DNA from: a bacterium
GTDB taxonomy: Bacteria > T1Sed10-126
Assembly (NCBI GenBank): GCA_003557545.1
Contig: PWOD01000238.1
Location: 1-36,291, forward strand
Direction: 5' to 3'
Length of the DNA stretch: 36,291 nt
Below, in pieces: positions 27,912 through 36,291 of this stretch; positions within the stretch are counted from its first letter, which is position 1, and every line of letters begins with the position of its first letter. The position numbers and the translations under genes were made by a program. Under the pieces are notes generated by a model. It worked only from the letters and a program-made list of their open reading frames with translations. It searched no databases and was not told where the DNA came from.

Positions 27912-28410
27912 CCGAACCATCGATAAACAGCTCCAGGACTCGGTAAAAAGCTGGAAAAGTGGTGCCGGCGAGACCGCTGCAGCTAAACCCGGAGAAGAAT
28001 CAAAACCATTTGAAAAAGCCATTTCCCGGAAGAACTTTGAACTCCTTGACCTGGAGGTCAAGGAACTGGTGCAGGAAGTAACAGAACGTGGGGAGGAACT
28101 CAAAGAAAAACCGGTCCCCGAACAGGCCCGCCGATATAAACAGGCCCTTGCTTCCTTTTTGAAAAAAGCGCTGTCTCTCTCTCAAACAGTAGAAATTCGA
28201 CGTGGCAAAAGATCTCTATCAATTGCCGATCTACAAAACCAGGAGGAGAAGCAGCACAGAATTGTCAAAAAAATAGATGAAAAAATCGACCGGTTAACAA
28301 CCGCTTTAATTGAACAGCAGGAAACAAATATCGATATTGCCGAGGCCGTCGATGAGGTTAAGGGACTGGTCATTGATCTTGTCAGCACGATCACCGATCC
28401 AGGACCATGA
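27901..28410 (+). CDS. yaaR: YaaR-like (DUF327) protein
   Basis: Position between tmk and holB; ELVQEVTERGEELKEKPVPEQARRYKQALASFLKKAL...IVKKIDEKIDRLTTALIEQQ resembles YaaR. Confidence 0.75.
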   Translation: MKINRTIDKQLQDSVKSWKSGAGETAAAKPGEESKPFEKAISRKNFELLDLEVKELVQEVTERGEELKEKPVPEQARRYKQALASFLKKALSLSQTVEIRRGKRSLSIADLQNQEEKQHRIVKKIDEKIDRLTTALIEQQETNIDIAEAVDEVKGLVIDLVSTITDPGP

Positions 28411-29234
28411 GACTCCCACAAGCACTGATAAATGGTTATAAAAAGAAGAGGCTGGCCCATGCTTACTTATTTTATGGTCTATCAGCCGAAGAATATCTTG
28501 AACCAGTGCGGAAATTCTTTCAACTGCTGGCCTGTGACTGCTCCGATGCGGCCTGCGAAAACTGTGTGGATTGTCAGCAGATTGAAAAAATGATTCATGC
28601 TGATCTAACTGTACTTAACGAAACAGATAATGAAATCCTTGTAGATGATATAAGGGAACAAATTATCCATAAGGCTCATCTAACCCCGGCCAGCGGCAAA
28701 CGTTTAATGTTCTGGATAAATGACATCAGCCGTTTAAAAGCGGAGTCATCAAACGCCCTGTTAAAAGTACTTGAAGAGCCACCTGGCGAGACAGTTTTTG
28801 TTCTGACCGCCCGCTCACGCTGGGACTGTTTGCCAACCATAAGATCACGCTGTCAATGGATTAGATTTGTCCCAGAAATAAACTTCCCCGACTCAATAGC
28901 CGCGGCGCTGGCAGGGTTCTGGGGCAGCGCGGCTCCCGACGATGAGGAACAGAATAACTGGAAAAAACTGCTGACCGCCGAACTTAGTTCAGACAGATTA
29001 AACTGGACAAAAGAGAATGGCCAGAAATTTTTGAGTTTTCTACTTGCATGGATCCACCAGGGTTATACAAATGACGAGCTGGAGGATGAGTTCAAGGAGA
29101 TATTTGAAAAACGAAGATTAGAACATCGCCTGGTCCCACTCCTTCTGGAGCGATTTCAGGAACTAAAACTATTCGGTAAACCGTTACTGGTGGTAAACTC
29201 TTTACTTGAAGAAATCTATTATCCAAAGGAGTAA
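28407..29234 (+). CDS. holB: DNA polymerase III subunit delta'
   Basis: RLAHAYLFYG, ACENCVDCQQIEKMIHADL, LKAESSNALLKVLEEPPGETVFVLTA, LPTIRSRCQWIRF. Confidence 0.92.
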   Translation: MRLPQALINGYKKKRLAHAYLFYGLSAEEYLEPVRKFFQLLACDCSDAACENCVDCQQIEKMIHADLTVLNETDNEILVDDIREQIIHKAHLTPASGKRLMFWINDISRLKAESSNALLKVLEEPPGETVFVLTARSRWDCLPTIRSRCQWIRFVPEINFPDSIAAALAGFWGSAAPDDEEQNNWKKLLTAELSSDRLNWTKENGQKFLSFLLAWIHQGYTNDELEDEFKEIFEKRRLEHRLVPLLLERFQELKLFGKPLLVVNSLLEEIYYPKE

Positions 29235-29239
29235 TACAG

Positions 29240-30754
29240 ATGGCTAAACGTTACCTGACAACACCGATTTACTATGTGAATGCTGAACCCCACATTGGAC
29301 ATGCGTACACAAACCTTGCGACCGACACTCTGGCTCGCTACTACCGGCTAAAGGGAGATGAGGTTTTTTTTCTGACCGGCACCGATGAGCATGGTGAAAA
29401 GGTAGAGCACACGGCCAAAGAGCAGGGGCAGGAACCACAGAATTTTGTCGACGGGGTAGTTAAGACCTTCCAGCAGCTGTGGGATGACCTGGAATTAACC
29501 CACAGTGATTTTATCCGAACAACCGATCAGCGGCACGTAAAAGCTGTTCAACAGATTTTTCAACAGCTATATGACCAGGGTGATATCTACCTCGACACCT
29601 ATGAAGGTCCCTATTGTATCCACTGTGAGGCTTACTGGACAGCAGGAAGGCTGGATGAGGAGGATAACTGTCCAGATTGCCACAGGGAAGTAAAATATAT
29701 CAGTGAAGAGAGCTATTTTTTTCGTCTGACTAAATATCTACCAGAACTCCAGAAATATCTGGAAGAAAACCCAGATTTTGTCCGGCCGGAAGGTCGTTAT
29801 AATGAGGTTCTCAAACTACTGGACCAGGGTGTTGAAGACCTGAGCATCAGCCGCACCAAGTTTTCCTGGGGAATTCCCGTTCCTTTCGACACTGAACATG
29901 TTGTTTACGTCTGGTTTGACGCACTGCTCAACTATCTCAGCGGTATCGGCTATCCCGGGGCAGAATTTAGCCAGTGGTGGCCACCAGAAATTCAGATTAT
30001 CGGCAAGGATATTTTACGGTTTCACGCGGTCTTCTGGCCCTGTATGCTAATGGCACTGGATCTAGATCTACCCCGACGAATTCATGCTCATGGCTGGTGG
30101 ACATTACGAGGCGATAAGATCTCTAAATCACTGGGGAACGTAGTTGACCCACGAGATCTGGCCGATCGCTATGGAAAAGACGCACTACGCTATTTTCTTT
30201 TAAAAAGAATCCCCTTCGGAGCTGACGGGACCCTGTCAGACCAGGATATTGTTGAAGTAATCAATGGAGATTTAGCTAACAACCTGGGAAATCTGGTGAA
30301 CCGTTCATTAACCATGGTAAAGAAATTCGCCGATGGTGTGATTCCACAACAGCCTGAGCAGGCAACAGATAACGACCTGTCAAACCTGGCCCAAAAAATC
30401 AGAGCTGAGTTTATCGATGAGATGGAAAATGCCAGCTTTGATCGAGCTTTAAAAGCAATCTTCCAACTGGTAGCTGAGACTAATCGCTGGCTCCAGGAAA
30501 AAGCTCCCTGGAAACTGAACCGGGAAACAGATGGTGAACAGCTGGATTTTATTCTCTACAATATCTGTGAGTCGATCAACGAGGTGGCTTACCTGATTGA
30601 ACCGGTAATGCCTGACAGTTCGGCACAGATCAGACAGCGGCTGGGGCTCACCGAAAAAAATAAAGCACCCCTCAACGAACGGAGCTGGGGTGAACTCCAG
30701 GGGGGTGAAAAGATAACGATTGGACAACCGCTGTTTCCCCGGATTGATCGATAA
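29240..30754 (+). CDS. metG: Methionyl-tRNA synthetase
   Basis: TTPIYYVNAEPHIGHAYTNLATDTLARYYRLKGDEVFFLTGTDEHGEKVE...KISKSLGNVVDP. Confidence 0.97.
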   Translation: MAKRYLTTPIYYVNAEPHIGHAYTNLATDTLARYYRLKGDEVFFLTGTDEHGEKVEHTAKEQGQEPQNFVDGVVKTFQQLWDDLELTHSDFIRTTDQRHVKAVQQIFQQLYDQGDIYLDTYEGPYCIHCEAYWTAGRLDEEDNCPDCHREVKYISEESYFFRLTKYLPELQKYLEENPDFVRPEGRYNEVLKLLDQGVEDLSISRTKFSWGIPVPFDTEHVVYVWFDALLNYLSGIGYPGAEFSQWWPPEIQIIGKDILRFHAVFWPCMLMALDLDLPRRIHAHGWWTLRGDKISKSLGNVVDPRDLADRYGKDALRYFLLKRIPFGADGTLSDQDIVEVINGDLANNLGNLVNRSLTMVKKFADGVIPQQPEQATDNDLSNLAQKIRAEFIDEMENASFDRALKAIFQLVAETNRWLQEKAPWKLNRETDGEQLDFILYNICESINEVAYLIEPVMPDSSAQIRQRLGLTEKNKAPLNERSWGELQGGEKITIGQPLFPRIDR

Positions 30755-31533
30755 TGATCGACACCCATGCCCACCTTTATGAAAAATATTACGGTGATTC
30801 ACTACCTCGAATAGTAAAAGAGCTGGCCTCAGATTTCTCCCTGCTGATAAATGTAGGGATCGATTTTAAAACAACTAAAGAGGCCCTGGCTCTGGCCAGA
30901 ACAGAGGATTATATGAAAGCAACGGCCGGAATCCATCCCCATTACGCCAAATCACTGGACCGATCCGACCTTAAAGAGTTGGAAAGATTGCTGCTGGATC
31001 CCGAGATTGTAGCGCTGGGAGAGATCGGACTCGATTACTACTATCAGAACAACTCACGGGAAATCCAGCAAAAGATGGCAGGCCAGCTGCTTGAGCTGGC
31101 AGAACAGACAAACAAACCGGTGATTTTACACGTACGTTGTTCTAAACAGAGCGAAACCGACGCGTTTGATGATATTTTCTCAGTACTTGACAGCCATAAC
31201 TACCGGCTTCCAGAGGTTATCTTTCACTGTTTTTCAGGAAACAAAAAAACTCTCGATAAAATTTTGTCACGAGGATTCTATATATCCTACGCCGGCAACC
31301 TCACCTATCCAGGGAGCAAATCACTACGCGAAGCAGCAAAGGCTACGCCAGCGGACCGATTACTGGTTGAAACTGATTGTCCCTACTTAACACCCCAGAA
31401 GAAACGCGGGGAACAAAACCGTCCAGAATATGTCAACTATACCTTTAATAAACTGGTTGAACTTCATGATATTAGCCCCACTAAACTATTAAACATAATG
31501 GAAGAAACCAGCAAAAAAATATTTAAGTTATGA
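30754..31533 (+). CDS. tatD: TatD-family 3'-5' DNase/hydrolase
   Basis: MIDTHAHL...AGIHPHYA...ALGEIGLDYYY...PVILHVR...FHCFSG...LVETDCPYLTP. Confidence 0.95.
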   Translation: MIDTHAHLYEKYYGDSLPRIVKELASDFSLLINVGIDFKTTKEALALARTEDYMKATAGIHPHYAKSLDRSDLKELERLLLDPEIVALGEIGLDYYYQNNSREIQQKMAGQLLELAEQTNKPVILHVRCSKQSETDAFDDIFSVLDSHNYRLPEVIFHCFSGNKKTLDKILSRGFYISYAGNLTYPGSKSLREAAKATPADRLLVETDCPYLTPQKKRGEQNRPEYVNYTFNKLVELHDISPTKLLNIMEETSKKIFKL

Positions 31534-31915
31534 CCAAAGTCAGTTGCCTTTTTGTAAATCATTATTTACTTTTTGTGTTTTGGTTTTTGGGGATTTTTCT
31601 CACATGTTAAAAACTGACCAGGATGATTCTCTAAAAAAAGATCAATCAATAAGACAAAATCTAATTCAGCAGCAGAATATCAATCTCTATAATTAGACTC
31701 TGTCCATGCTTGGATTCAGGAGTAGTTGTACCCCCTACCGACGACAGCTTTGATCAGACAGGCTACAACCCGAAAAATTTCGCCATACTATCCAGATGAC
31801 GGCAGTGAAAAAAAATTCAAAAAAGCTTCTTGACCGGTGACCGATAATCCGATATATTTTTAACCGCTTTAAATGGCGTTGTTTTTAACAGGCAAATCTT
31901 TCGTTGTTGATTGAT

Positions 31916-31924
31916 TGTGGATAA
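31916..31924 (-). promoter_or_regulatory. Perfect DnaA box (TTATCCACA) in the dnaA upstream region
   Basis: TGTGGATAA on + at 31916-31924 = TTATCCACA on -. Confidence 0.75.
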
Positions 31925-32152
31925 CTCAGGGAGTTAGAGGAATATTTTTACAAAATGTGATATTTTTCAATAATAAAATTTAGTGGCAATAGTGTTTTTC
32001 CAGGGATTTTAATAAGTTGTCGTAATTTAAGGCCTCATACGCAGTCAAATCCTACATTATCCTCCCCTGGTGATATTTCCACATTGTTGGTGTTAGTTTT
32101 CAATATGCAAAAAACTCATCTAACTTTCTGGTTTTTTAGCTGCAGGTCCTGT

Positions 32153-32172
32153 TGATAAGTTGTTGATAACTC
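32153..32172 (+). repeat. 20-bp direct repeat copy 1 (TGATAAGTTGTTGATAACTC), contains a DnaA-box variant (TTATCAACA on -)
   Basis: Identical 20-mer at 33790-33809 on the other side of dnaA; TGTTGATAA at 32161-32169. Confidence 0.85.
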
Positions 32173-32179
32173 AGGTGGA

Positions 32180-33598
32180 GTGATTAAGTTGGCCTTATCG
32201 GAAGAAGATAACAGCACTAAAACCTTTACTGATAGCGATCTGGCAATCTGGCAATCATTCATGGATAGTTTTAGAGAAAAAATCGGAACTCGACAGTTTC
32301 AAACCTTTGGAAGTTTCATGGAGCTAGCTGAGATTGCCAACCAGACTGTTATAATCGAGGTACCCCGTGACATAACACGTTCATGGTTGATTGAAAAACA
32401 TGGCGATAGCCTGGATAGCTGTTTTAAAGAGAACTTTCCGGAGCAGTACAATTACAAAATAAAAGTCAATACCAAAGCTCAAACAAAGCAGTTTGAAGAA
32501 GTTAAAGAACCGTCAGCATCTGTTAAAAATAATACGCAATCCGTAAAAAAGGTTTTCCCTTTTGCTAAAAAACGGGAACTGAACCCTGCTTACACTTTTG
32601 AAAATTTTATGGTTGGAACCTCCAATAACTTTGCTTACTCAGCAGCTCGGGCTGTTGCCGAAAAACCAGCCCAAAGTTATAACCCCTTATTTATCTATGG
32701 AGATGTCGGATTGGGAAAAACCCATCTATTGCAGGCCATAGGACACCGGGTCAGCGACCTCTGGCCCCAGGCTTCAATCAGATATGTATCAGCCGAAAAA
32801 TTCACAAACCAGATCATCCAGGCCATCCAAGAAGGAAAACGTAAGGATTTTAAATATCGTTATCGTAACACAGATCTTCTGCTGGTCGATGATATTCAGT
32901 TTTTCGCTCAGACAAAACAATCTCAACAGGAGTTTTTCCATACCTTTAACGAGCTCTACGAGAACGGCAAAGCGATTGCCTTCTGCAGCGATCGCCCTCC
33001 CCATGAAATTCCCTCAATTACCGAACGATTAAGAAATCGCTTCGAAATGGGTTTTATTGTGGATGTCCAACCCCCGGATTATGAGACCAGGATGGCCATT
33101 CTACAGAAAAAAGCGATTCAGGCGGGAATTACACTATCGGATGATATACTTAAAACTATTGCAGAAAATATCACTGATAACGTCCGGGCCCTGGAAGGTA
33201 GTCTTAATCAATTAACTATTATGAGCAGCTTTTCTAACGAAGAAATAACCCCCCGGACAATCAAGGCAAGACTGGCTAACTTTATGCAAACCGACAGACG
33301 GTTAAAAACCGAAGTAATTTCGTTAGACCGGGTGCAAAAAACCGTCGCCGAACATTTCAACATCTCAATCAGTGATTTAAAATCAAAGCGCCGAACTAAA
33401 GCTATCGCCTATCCACGTCAGATCGCCATGTATCTATCACGCGAGCTGACCGACTGTTCTTTCGCCGATATTGGTGAAGCTTTCGGAGGACGTGACCACT
33501 CCACAGTTATTCATGGTACCAATAAGATCGACGCACAACTGGCCGAGGAAGATATTAAGACTCGAACCCATATCGAGCGGATTAAATCTTTAATTTAA
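32180..33598 (+). CDS. dnaA: Chromosomal replication initiator protein DnaA
   Basis: NPAYTFENFMVGTSNNFAYSAARAVAEKP...FIYGDVGLGKTHLLQAIGH...LLVDDIQFF...SDRPPHEI...RNRFEMGFIVDVQPPDYETRMAIL...FGGRDHSTVIHG; GTG start. Confidence 0.98.
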   Translation: MIKLALSEEDNSTKTFTDSDLAIWQSFMDSFREKIGTRQFQTFGSFMELAEIANQTVIIEVPRDITRSWLIEKHGDSLDSCFKENFPEQYNYKIKVNTKAQTKQFEEVKEPSASVKNNTQSVKKVFPFAKKRELNPAYTFENFMVGTSNNFAYSAARAVAEKPAQSYNPLFIYGDVGLGKTHLLQAIGHRVSDLWPQASIRYVSAEKFTNQIIQAIQEGKRKDFKYRYRNTDLLLVDDIQFFAQTKQSQQEFFHTFNELYENGKAIAFCSDRPPHEIPSITERLRNRFEMGFIVDVQPPDYETRMAILQKKAIQAGITLSDDILKTIAENITDNVRALEGSLNQLTIMSSFSNEEITPRTIKARLANFMQTDRRLKTEVISLDRVQKTVAEHFNISISDLKSKRRTKAIAYPRQIAMYLSRELTDCSFADIGEAFGGRDHSTVIHGTNKIDAQLAEEDIKTRTHIERIKSLI

Positions 33599-34023
33599 CC
33601 CCCCTTTTTCCAGGCAGATCAACTCTCAAATTTCAACAACTTAACAGAACTGATAATGTTATGCTGATAAACCGTTGATTACCTTGCAAATTTACCGTTA
33701 TAAATCTACAATTTAACCTTCGACGTAAATATTTTTATATTGATTGACTGATAATAAATAAAAAAGGTTTTCCAGCAATAATCGGATGATGATAAGTTGT
33801 TGATAACTCTGTTAGTAAACGTTGGAAAGCTTGTTGAAAAAGACACAATGAAGTTTTTGCCAACGATTGATTAACTTTTACTGTTTTTTTATCACCAACT
33901 TGTCAACAGATATTATAACCGTTATAACGTTATTTAGCAGGCTTTTCAACTAATCCACAAGTACTACTATTACTGCTTTTTATTTAACTATAAACAGCAA
34001 TTAGAAGAAAGGAAGGTAAAACA
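33599..34023. other. Putative origin/unwinding region between dnaA and dnaN (AT-rich, DnaA-box-like sites)
   Basis: Non-coding AT-rich spacer with TGTTGATAA (33798-33806), near-consensus TAATCCACA (33951-33959) and palindromes at 33913-33929. Confidence 0.65.
33790..33809 (+). repeat. 20-bp direct repeat copy 2 (TGATAAGTTGTTGATAACTC)
   Basis: Identical to 32153-32172. Confidence 0.85.
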
Positions 34024-35166
34024 ATGAAATTTAAGACCACAAAAGAGACACTTTTAAAAGGATTACAAACAGTTGGAGGGGCAACATCAGCCACCAATAG
34101 TATTGTTGCTTTATCCCATGTTCTGCTCAAAGCTTCTGATAATCTTTTACAGCTGGCAACTACTGATCTGGAAATTTTATTAAAAACGGAAATAGAGGTA
34201 GAAACCCTGGAACAGGGTGGATGCTTACTTCCGGCACAAAAATTACAGTATTTAATTCAGACACTTCCCTCGGCTAAAACAAAGATAGAAATAACTCTGA
34301 AAGATCGAAAGGTTCAACTGCTTGTAGAAGAAACAAATTCAAACTTTCAATTACCTGTTCTATCGGAAAAGGAATTTCCTGATATGAAGGGTGAAGAACT
34401 GGAAACCAATCCCCAGAGAATTGAAATCAAATTAAATTCAACTGAACTTTTAAAGGTTTTGAAAAATACACAATTCGCCGCCTCCAATGACGCCGCAAGA
34501 AGCTATTTGGGCGGAGTATTATTGGATCTGGAAGAGGATAAATTTATTACCGTGGCCACCGATTCCCATCGTCTGGCAATGCATCAGTTAGGCCAGTGGG
34601 CAATTACCAACGGTGAAATAGGTAATGGACAATCTATATTGTTGCCGTTAAATGCTGTCCGTGAATTAATCAAAATATTGCCTGCCGAAACTACGGTTAA
34701 ACTAAGTACAGATGGTAATATGGCAATGATAGGCTTCGATGGAACTCGGATGGCAACCCGATTAATTGGAGATGAGTTTCCTAATTATCGGCAGGTTATT
34801 CCTAATCAGGAAGAGTATGAAAATCGGATTAAATTAAATCGCCAGCGACTGTTAAACTGTGTGAACAGGGCGACTTTATTAACCGATGAGCGTACTAAAA
34901 AGCTATTGTTTGAATTTACCCCTGATCTTTTAACAGTCAGGGTCGAAGAATCGGAAGAAGGAACCGGTGAAGAAAAAATCGTGGTAGAGAACTCCGGCAA
35001 TGAACTAACAATTGCTTTCAACGGTGATTATCTGGCTGAAATTTTGAAATATATTGAAGATGAGGAGATCTATTTAGATCTTATCTCTTCGGATAGTCCA
35101 GGAACCTTCAGAGCAACTGAAGAGGCCAACTACCTTTATCTTGTAATGCCAATGCGGCTTTCCTGA
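34024..35166 (+). CDS. dnaN: DNA polymerase III subunit beta (sliding clamp)
   Basis: MKFKTTKETLLKGLQTVGGATS...LGGVLLDLEEDKFITVATDSHRLAMHQL...GDEFPNYRQVIP...EEANYLYLVMPMRLS; GAAAGGAAGG RBS. Confidence 0.97.
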   Translation: MKFKTTKETLLKGLQTVGGATSATNSIVALSHVLLKASDNLLQLATTDLEILLKTEIEVETLEQGGCLLPAQKLQYLIQTLPSAKTKIEITLKDRKVQLLVEETNSNFQLPVLSEKEFPDMKGEELETNPQRIEIKLNSTELLKVLKNTQFAASNDAARSYLGGVLLDLEEDKFITVATDSHRLAMHQLGQWAITNGEIGNGQSILLPLNAVRELIKILPAETTVKLSTDGNMAMIGFDGTRMATRLIGDEFPNYRQVIPNQEEYENRIKLNRQRLLNCVNRATLLTDERTKKLLFEFTPDLLTVRVEESEEGTGEEKIVVENSGNELTIAFNGDYLAEILKYIEDEEIYLDLISSDSPGTFRATEEANYLYLVMPMRLS

Positions 35167-35176
35167 AGCAATTGCA

Positions 35177-36256
35177 TTGATCTTAGAGAAAATCTATTTA
35201 GCAAACTTTCGTAATCATACCTATTTTGAGCTATCCTTTGATCCGCTGGTGACGGCGATTGTTGGAACAAACGGCACGGGTAAAAGTTCGTTAATTGAAG
35301 CCATAAGATATTTATCAACCGGTCGTAGTTATCGAGGTTGTTATGATAAAGAAATAGTAAATTGGAATCAGGATCAGTTCACCTTACGGGCTGAATTTAG
35401 TGGTTCGGAGTTAGAAAGTATCGGGATAAAATATAACCAACAGGCCGTGACTTCTTCAAAAAAAACAGTTTATCTTGATAACCGGCCCCTGCAGCGATTA
35501 TCGGAGTTGCAGGGAATATTTCCTACGGTTTTACATCATCCGGAACAGTTTGAAATATTACTCGGTGGTCCGGCGCAGCGTCGGGAACTGATTGATTTTC
35601 TGCTCTGTCAAACTGAAACGGATTATCTGGATAATCTTAAAATTTATCAGCGAGCGTTAAATCAGCGTAATTCATTGTTGAAAAAAGCCAGCGGTGATTC
35701 CTTGCTGTTTGATCAGTATGAGACACAGTTAGCTGGTTCTGCTGAAAAGATTCAAACAATTCGCTCGCAAATGTTACAAGAGCTTGAGCCGCTGCTGCAG
35801 GATGAAGTCGAAAGGTTGGGGAAAGATCTTTTAGAACCACTTCAATTGTCCTATAAGTCCGGTTTGTCAGAAGATAGGCCGGTGGCCGATCAGTTTAAAG
35901 CAGAACGAAGACGGGGGTTACAGCGGGGATATACAACGATTGGGATTCAACGGGATGACTGGCAACTGCTTAATCACCGGGGACAGAGATTTAAAGATTT
36001 TGCTTCAAGGGGGGAGTTAAAGGTGATTTTGCTGGCTTTGAAATTGGCGGAAATCAGGTATATGGGTGAGATAATTGGAAAGAATCCGTTATTTCTGGCA
36101 GATGATTTTATGGCTGAATTAGATAGATCTCGACAGCTTTACACCCTGGACCGGGTCAAACAGCTGGGAATACAGTTTGTTTTTAGCGCGGTCAATTATC
36201 GTCCTCTGGAACCGGTTGCCCGGGTTATACCGATAGGCGATCAAACAGATGACTGA
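35177..36256 (+). CDS. recF: DNA replication/repair protein RecF
   Basis: LEKIYLANFRNHTYFELSFDPLVTAIVGTNGTGKSSLIEAIRYLSTGRSYR...FASRGELKVILLALKLAE...PLFLADDFMAELDRSRQ; TTG start. Confidence 0.94.
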   Translation: MILEKIYLANFRNHTYFELSFDPLVTAIVGTNGTGKSSLIEAIRYLSTGRSYRGCYDKEIVNWNQDQFTLRAEFSGSELESIGIKYNQQAVTSSKKTVYLDNRPLQRLSELQGIFPTVLHHPEQFEILLGGPAQRRELIDFLLCQTETDYLDNLKIYQRALNQRNSLLKKASGDSLLFDQYETQLAGSAEKIQTIRSQMLQELEPLLQDEVERLGKDLLEPLQLSYKSGLSEDRPVADQFKAERRRGLQRGYTTIGIQRDDWQLLNHRGQRFKDFASRGELKVILLALKLAEIRYMGEIIGKNPLFLADDFMAELDRSRQLYTLDRVKQLGIQFVFSAVNYRPLEPVARVIPIGDQTDD

Positions 36257-36291
36257 GTCACTGGCAGAGATATTGCAGAAACTTTTTGCTA
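36249..36291 (+). CDS. Start of an unidentified downstream gene, truncated by the window edge (position would suit a DUF721/DciA-like protein)
   Basis: ATG overlapping the recF end, open to the edge: MTESLAEILQKLFA; family guess is positional only. Confidence 0.4.
   Translation, partial: MTESLAEILQKLFA

Noticed and set aside
29244-29438. Small antisense ORF opposite the metG start
   Set aside because: Overlaps the conserved N-terminal catalytic region of metG; no RBS or motif support.

Overview
The window is a gene-dense, moderately AT-rich bacterial chromosome segment that ends at a canonical replication-origin region (dnaA - AT-rich spacer with DnaA-box-like sites - dnaN - recF). Left to right it contains: the 3' part of a 2-oxoacid:ferredoxin oxidoreductase alpha gene plus its beta gene; a large hybrid histidine kinase; tRNA-Leu(UAA); an Ogt-type O6-alkylguanine-DNA methyltransferase; a secreted BspA-like LRR protein with a tandemly duplicated module and a FlgD-Ig/T9SS-like C-terminus; a YfcE-like phosphodiesterase; a frameshifted YheT-like hydrolase; an OmpA-family protein; a DnaQ-like exonuclease; an ATP-cone/uridine-kinase-like fusion; a GGDEF-EAL protein; an uncharacterised tail-anchored protein; a divergent carboxyltransferase; a small protein; an FGGY-kinase homologue; an isochorismatase-family hydrolase; two tRNA-Ser genes; tsaE-tsaB-rimI-uvrC; tRNA-Gln; an M23 peptidase-bactofilin pair; tmk-yaaR-holB-metG-tatD; and dnaA-dnaN-recF. 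The OmpA protein suggests a diderm cell, and tmk-yaaR-holB is a Bacillota-type order, so a diderm Bacillota-like lineage is possible but unproven. The most interesting signal is at about 11.3-20.6 kb. Several enzyme homologues there have substitutions at normally essential active-site positions: Walker A G->N, GGDEF->GNDRF, carboxyltransferase oxyanion-hole motifs lost at both sites, FGGY catalytic Asp->Arg, and exonuclease ExoIII Asp->Gly. The altered carboxyltransferase lies 2 nt downstream of an uncharacterised protein with a C-terminal membrane anchor. No CRISPR array, IS element, rRNA or prophage was seen. All family calls come from reading motifs by eye; no database search was run.
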